DNA of 8,433 bases from Candidatus Sulfopaludibacter sp. SbA3 (lineage in GTDB: Bacteria; Acidobacteriota; Terriglobia; 20CM-2-55-15), in the NCBI GenBank assembly GCA_945861845.1, contig CAMAWS010000113.1:1-8433 (forward strand), in the 5' to 3' direction. The stretch's first letter is position 1, and each line of letters opens with the position of its first letter. The notes beneath the pieces are model-generated. The model made no database searches. It saw only the letters and a list, made by a program, of their open reading frames with translations, and was not told where the DNA came from. The position numbers and the translations under genes are program-made. This document shows positions 5,502 through 8,433 of this stretch, piece after piece.

Positions 5502-8433
5502 CGAGCAGGTAATCCAGCCACAGATTTGAAAGCTTTTCCTGAACCGTGTTCTGGCTTAGCCGTGTGTTCAGGTTCTTGAAATCGACGTGGTCCATGGGCT
5601 GATCCTGGTTGAGGCAGGAGAAGATGATCGTTTCTTTTCCGGTAGCAGGATCGATGTGCCTCTGCAGGCACTGCGCGCATACTTCCTTCATCATGCACTG
5701 CATGGGCGAGTTGATGCTGGCAATCGCTATATGATTGGGCTGCAGCAGCGGCTCCAACACGCCGTGCCGCGCGTCCTTCACCGCCGCCATCATGCGGTCT
5801 GAGCCGATAGCGATAATGCGATTCACGCCGGATAGTGGCACCAACGGCTCGCCGAGTTCCCCGCGGCCGTATGTCACCATCGCCTGAACGATATTCCCGC
5901 GGAAGTGACGATCCTGGGGACGTTTGGGCTGAATGGACGCGCCCGTGTCCGTGCTCCATATAACCTGGTCGGTTGCGGCCTCGATCTCTTCCCGTTTGAA
6001 AAGATCCTCGCCTTTCTTGTATCCGGCGAAGTAGATGACGCGATTCCCCTTTTCGCGCATTTCCTTGGCTATCGAGAACAGGACGGCGTTTCCGAGCCCA
6101 CCACCAGCCAGCAGCACATTCTCCGATGGCTCGATTTCCGTCGGCGCGCCGGTCGGACCCATGACAACGACGGGCTCTCCTGGACGCAGGTACGCGCACA
6201 AGCGAGACGAAACCCCGAGTTCGAGCGTAATCAGCGAAAGCAAACCCTTTTCCCGGTCAACCCATGCGCCGGTCAGCGCTATGCCTTCCATAAGCAACCG
6301 CGTGCCGTTGGCGCTTCGGGCGTGTGTTTCGTAGTTCTGAAGCCGGTAAAACTGCCCCGGCCTGAACCGCCGAGCCGCGGCAGGGGCCCTTACGATTACT
6401 TCCACAATGGTGGGCGTCAGCCTGCGAACCTCTTCGACTCGTGCGACCAGTTCGTCCTCGATCCTGGCTGTAAGGTTTCTCCAGGCAAGATCGCGCTCCG
6501 GCTGACGGTCTTCGTCAAGCGCGGCGATTTCATCCCGGAAGAGTCCGGCCACGTGAGGATAGAAGTCCCGGGCAGACGCCATGGCCTTCACGACGTTGCC
6601 GGCATAAACCGGGTGATTGTCGCCGTAATAGCTGATGAACCGGCCGTCTTTGGCATATGAAGTGAGGCATCCGCCGCGGGTTCCCTCGGCCACCGGCTGA
6701 AGCGAAAATGTGCCGTCGCCATTGCGCTCGGCGCGATGGGGAGCAAAGAATTTCTTCCGGCTATCGAGCTTGAAAGTGCCCTCGTGCTCCTTCTCGTAGG
6801 TGATGTTCGGGCTCGTTCCTGCAGCCACCATCACCGCGCGGGCGGGCAGGTCAAGAACACGATCCTTGCCCTTGAAGCGCAGCGCCTGGACATGGTTGGA
6901 GTCATCAACGATGGCTTCCTCGGGCGCCAATCCCTCGATGAAGGAAATGCCTTCCTCCAGAGCCTTGATCACTTCTTCATGGTTCAGGCGATACGCGGGC
7001 GAATCGACCAGCCTTTTGCGATAAACGATTGAAACCCCGCCCCATGCCCGAACCAATGGCACGAAATTCGGATTCTCCCCGGCGGCCGCCGCGCGAGCGC
7101 GCTCGGCCCTGACGGCAGCTCCATGATCGAGAAATTCCTGCAGGATTTCGAGTTCCTGCTTGTTGTAGCAGGCAAGGACTGCCTCTTGTCCCATTTTGGC
7201 GACCAGCCGCTCGTATCGATCCAGGGTCTTCTCGACCTGCACGGGGTAATACGCGAAAAGCTCGGTCGCCGTGTCGATGGCGGTAAGTCCGCCGCCGATC
7301 ACCAGGGCCGGCAGCCGCACCTGCAGATTCGCAAACGCAGATCGCTTGAAGGCGCCGGTCAGTTGCAGGGCCATGAGGAAGTCCGAGGCCTTGCGAATGC
7401 CGCAGGCAAGATTGTTCTTGATGTCGATGATCGTGGGACGGCCCGCTCCGGCCGCAATGGCTATGTGGTCAAAGCCCCATTCCCACGCATCGTCAATCGT
7501 CAACGTGCCGCCGAATCGAACCCCTCCGTACATTCGAAGAAGCTCGCGCCGGGCCAGCGTGAGGTGGAGAAGCGTAAGGAAGTTCTTGTCCCAGCGAACG
7601 GTGATTCCGTATTCGGACACGCCTCCAAATCCTTCCAGGATTCGTTCATCCAGGGGGCGATAGAAATCCGGCCACGAGCGAATTGGCTGGGGAGCGATTC
7701 CCGGGGTTCCCGTAAGCTCTTCATCGAGGGGTTCGATCTTGAGGCCATCCACGCCCACAACGCCGAATCCCTCGTTCAACAGGTAGTGCGCCAGCGTGTA
7801 TCCTGCTGGACCCATGCCGACGACCAGGACGCTCTTCCCGTTATAAGGCAGCGGATACGGACGCGCGATGTTCAGGGGATTCCATCGAGTCAACAGACCG
7901 TAGATTTCGACACCCCACGGCAGATTCAATGTATCGGTAAGAACCCCGGTTTCGATTTCCGGAATATTGACCGGTTCCTGTTTCTGGTAGATGCACGCCT
8001 TCATGCAGTCGTTACAAATCCGATGTCCGGTGCCGGGACACATCGGGTTGCTGATCATTACCAGGGCGAGCGCGCCAACAGCATCGCCGTTCTTCCGCAA
8101 GAAATGCATTTCGGAAATCTTCTCGTCGAGGGGACAACCATCCAGGGGGATGTCGAGGGGGTTTACGACGATCTTGCCCGCGGCGTCCTTGATTCCCTTG
8201 GTGCACGTATCCTTGTCGCGCTCATGGCAGAGTATGCAGTAGTGAATTTCGCTGAGGACCTCGCGCGAATTCATGCGGGGATCGGTAAGCCCAAACCCGT
8301 CGCGCCGCCGCAATCGCCCATCGGGGCCGATCAAGGCCTCGGGCAAACCGGGACTGGGGCGTTGGATCTGGACAAGATTGAAATGTTCGATGGACTCGGG
8401 GAACCGGAAGCTTACCCAGTGCTTGAACGCGGG
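5482..8433 (-). CDS. Fused GltD/NfnB-like and PyrK/NfnA-like FAD/NAD(P)/Fe-S oxidoreductase (5' end outside window)
   Basis: At least 983 residues. The frame stays open to the right edge, so the true start lies outside; a TTG at 8346 is in frame but the coding continues 29 codons upstream. Residues below count from that TTG. Eight cysteines (37, 40, 48, 71, 103, 111, 114, 118) resemble the two [4Fe-4S] sites of GltD/NfnB. Two dinucleotide folds follow: VVGMGPAGYTLA (175-186, FAD) and VIGGGLTAIDTA (349-360, NAD(P)H), closed by YYGDNHPVYAGNVVKA (573-588). From about 633 comes a PyrK/NfnA-like reductase: RPGQFYRLQNY (662-672, flavin), LLAGGGLGNAV (745-755, nucleotide) and Cys884, 890, 893, 911 for [2Fe-2S]. 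The fold order equals the two subunits of electron-bifurcating transhydrogenase Nfn (or Sud) joined in one chain. It probably moves electrons between NAD(P)H and another carrier in the cytosol; bifurcation is unproven. The last codons lie in a palindrome. Confidence 0.9.
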   Translation of the reverse strand, partial: PAFKHWVSFRFPESIEHFNLVQIQRPSPGLPEALIGPDGRLRRRDGFGLTDPRMNSREVLSEIHYCILCHERDKDTCTKGIKDAAGKIVVNPLDIPLDGCPLDEKISEMHFLRKNGDAVGALALVMISNPMCPGTGHRICNDCMKACIYQKQEPVNIPEIETGVLTDTLNLPWGVEIYGLLTRWNPLNIARPYPLPYNGKSVLVVGMGPAGYTLAHYLLNEGFGVVGVDGLKIEPLDEELTGTPGIAPQPIRSWPDFYRPLDERILEGFGGVSEYGITVRWDKNFLTLLHLTLARRELLRMYGGVRFGGTLTIDDAWEWGFDHIAIAAGAGRPTIIDIKNNLACGIRKASDFLMALQLTGAFKRSAFANLQVRLPALVIGGGLTAIDTATELFAYYPVQVEKTLDRYERLVAKMGQEAVLACYNKQELEILQEFLDHGAAVRAERARAAAAGENPNFVPLVRAWGGVSIVYRKRLVDSPAYRLNHEEVIKALEEGISFIEGLAPEEAIVDDSNHVQALRFKGKDRVLDLPARAVMVAAGTSPNITYEKEHEGTFKLDSRKKFFAPHRAERNGDGTFSLQPVAEGTRGGCLTSYAKDGRFISYYGDNHPVYAGNVVKAMASARDFYPHVAGLFRDEIAALDEDRQPERDLAWRNLTARIEDELVARVEEVRRLTPTIVEVIVRAPAAARRFRPGQFYRLQNYETHARSANGTRLLMEGIALTGAWVDREKGLLSLITLELGVSSRLCAYLRPGEPVVVMGPTGAPTEIEPSENVLLAGGGLGNAVLFSIAKEMREKGNRVIYFAGYKKGEDLFKREEIEAATDQVIWSTDTGASIQPKRPQDRHFRGNIVQAMVTYGRGELGEPLVPLSGVNRIIAIGSDRMMAAVKDARHGVLEPLLQPNHIAIASINSPMQCMMKEVCAQCLQRHIDPATGKETIIFSCLNQDQPMDHVDFKNLNTRLSQNTVQEKLSNLWLDYLLEGNEGQ

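Noticed and set aside
5905..6660. 251-codon + strand frame opposite the fused oxidoreductase
   Set aside because: Antisense to the PyrK-like half with its conserved motifs; the translation shows no domain and no start signal.
8344..8346. TTG as the true start of the large oxidoreductase
   Set aside because: The frame stays open for 29 more codons to the window edge with protein-like content (HWVSFRFPES); the start most likely lies outside.
5482..8433. Assignment as glutamate synthase small subunit (gltD) or PyrK
   Set aside because: It has both folds in one chain, a large insertion, and no glutamate synthase large subunit or dihydroorotate dehydrogenase gene beside it, so neither symbol is justified.
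1..8433. tRNA, rRNA, riboswitch, transposase, phage or defence genes
   Set aside because: None seen on either strand; gaps between genes are all under about 155 bases, and the two largest are mostly filled by the palindromes.

Overview
This 8.4 kb window is ordinary-looking bacterial chromosome, moderately GC-rich and tightly packed. It holds seven genes, two of them cut by the window edges. The best clue to the host is the small secreted von Willebrand A protein at 4096-4974. Its build (signal peptide, short strand-rich 'NFRVLEEG' lead-in, then a VWA fold with an intact metal site) is that of the VWFA-related family expanded in Acidobacteriota. A TolC-type outer membrane protein and a twin-arginine-exported molybdoenzyme show a Gram-negative envelope. 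I infer an acidobacterium, probably from soil or a metagenome, with moderate confidence.

Layout. Positions 2-2593 (+ strand) run as a likely unit: the 3' part of a cupin gene, a second related secreted cupin gene, then msrP and msrQ. The last two encode the periplasmic methionine sulfoxide reductase and its haem membrane partner, and they share one base at the stop/start junction (TAGTG). A TolC-family gene lies on the - strand at 2746-4044, convergent with msrQ. A 51-base divergent gap separates it from the VWA gene (+), which is followed after 17 bases by a bacilliredoxin gene (4992-5423, +). From the right, a very large - strand gene (5482 to beyond 8433) converges on the bacilliredoxin gene. 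It encodes a single-chain flavin/iron-sulfur oxidoreductase: a GltD/NfnB-like half with eight N-terminal cysteines, fused to a PyrK/NfnA-like half with a C-terminal cysteine cluster.

Both convergent junctions carry long palindromes. At 2603-2734 there is a nested, imperfect one in which the 7-mer ATTGGAC occurs four times in mirrored order. At 5436-5501 there is a perfect 29-bp stem with an 8-base loop, and its right arm encodes the last six codons and the stop of the oxidoreductase. Neither has a clear U-tract, so they look more like small dispersed palindromic elements (REP/MITE type) that may also end transcription.

How the genes may fit together. Three loci concern thiol or methionine redox and pyridine-nucleotide electron flow: MsrPQ repairs oxidised methionine outside the membrane, the bacilliredoxin would remove bacillithiol from cytosolic proteins, and the Nfn-like fusion would move electrons between NAD(P)H and another carrier. 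They are on different strands and not one operon, so a functional link is only suggestive. I found no RNA gene, CRISPR array, transposase or phage gene, and no clearly new multi-gene system. The most unusual items are the fused oxidoreductase and the two palindromes.
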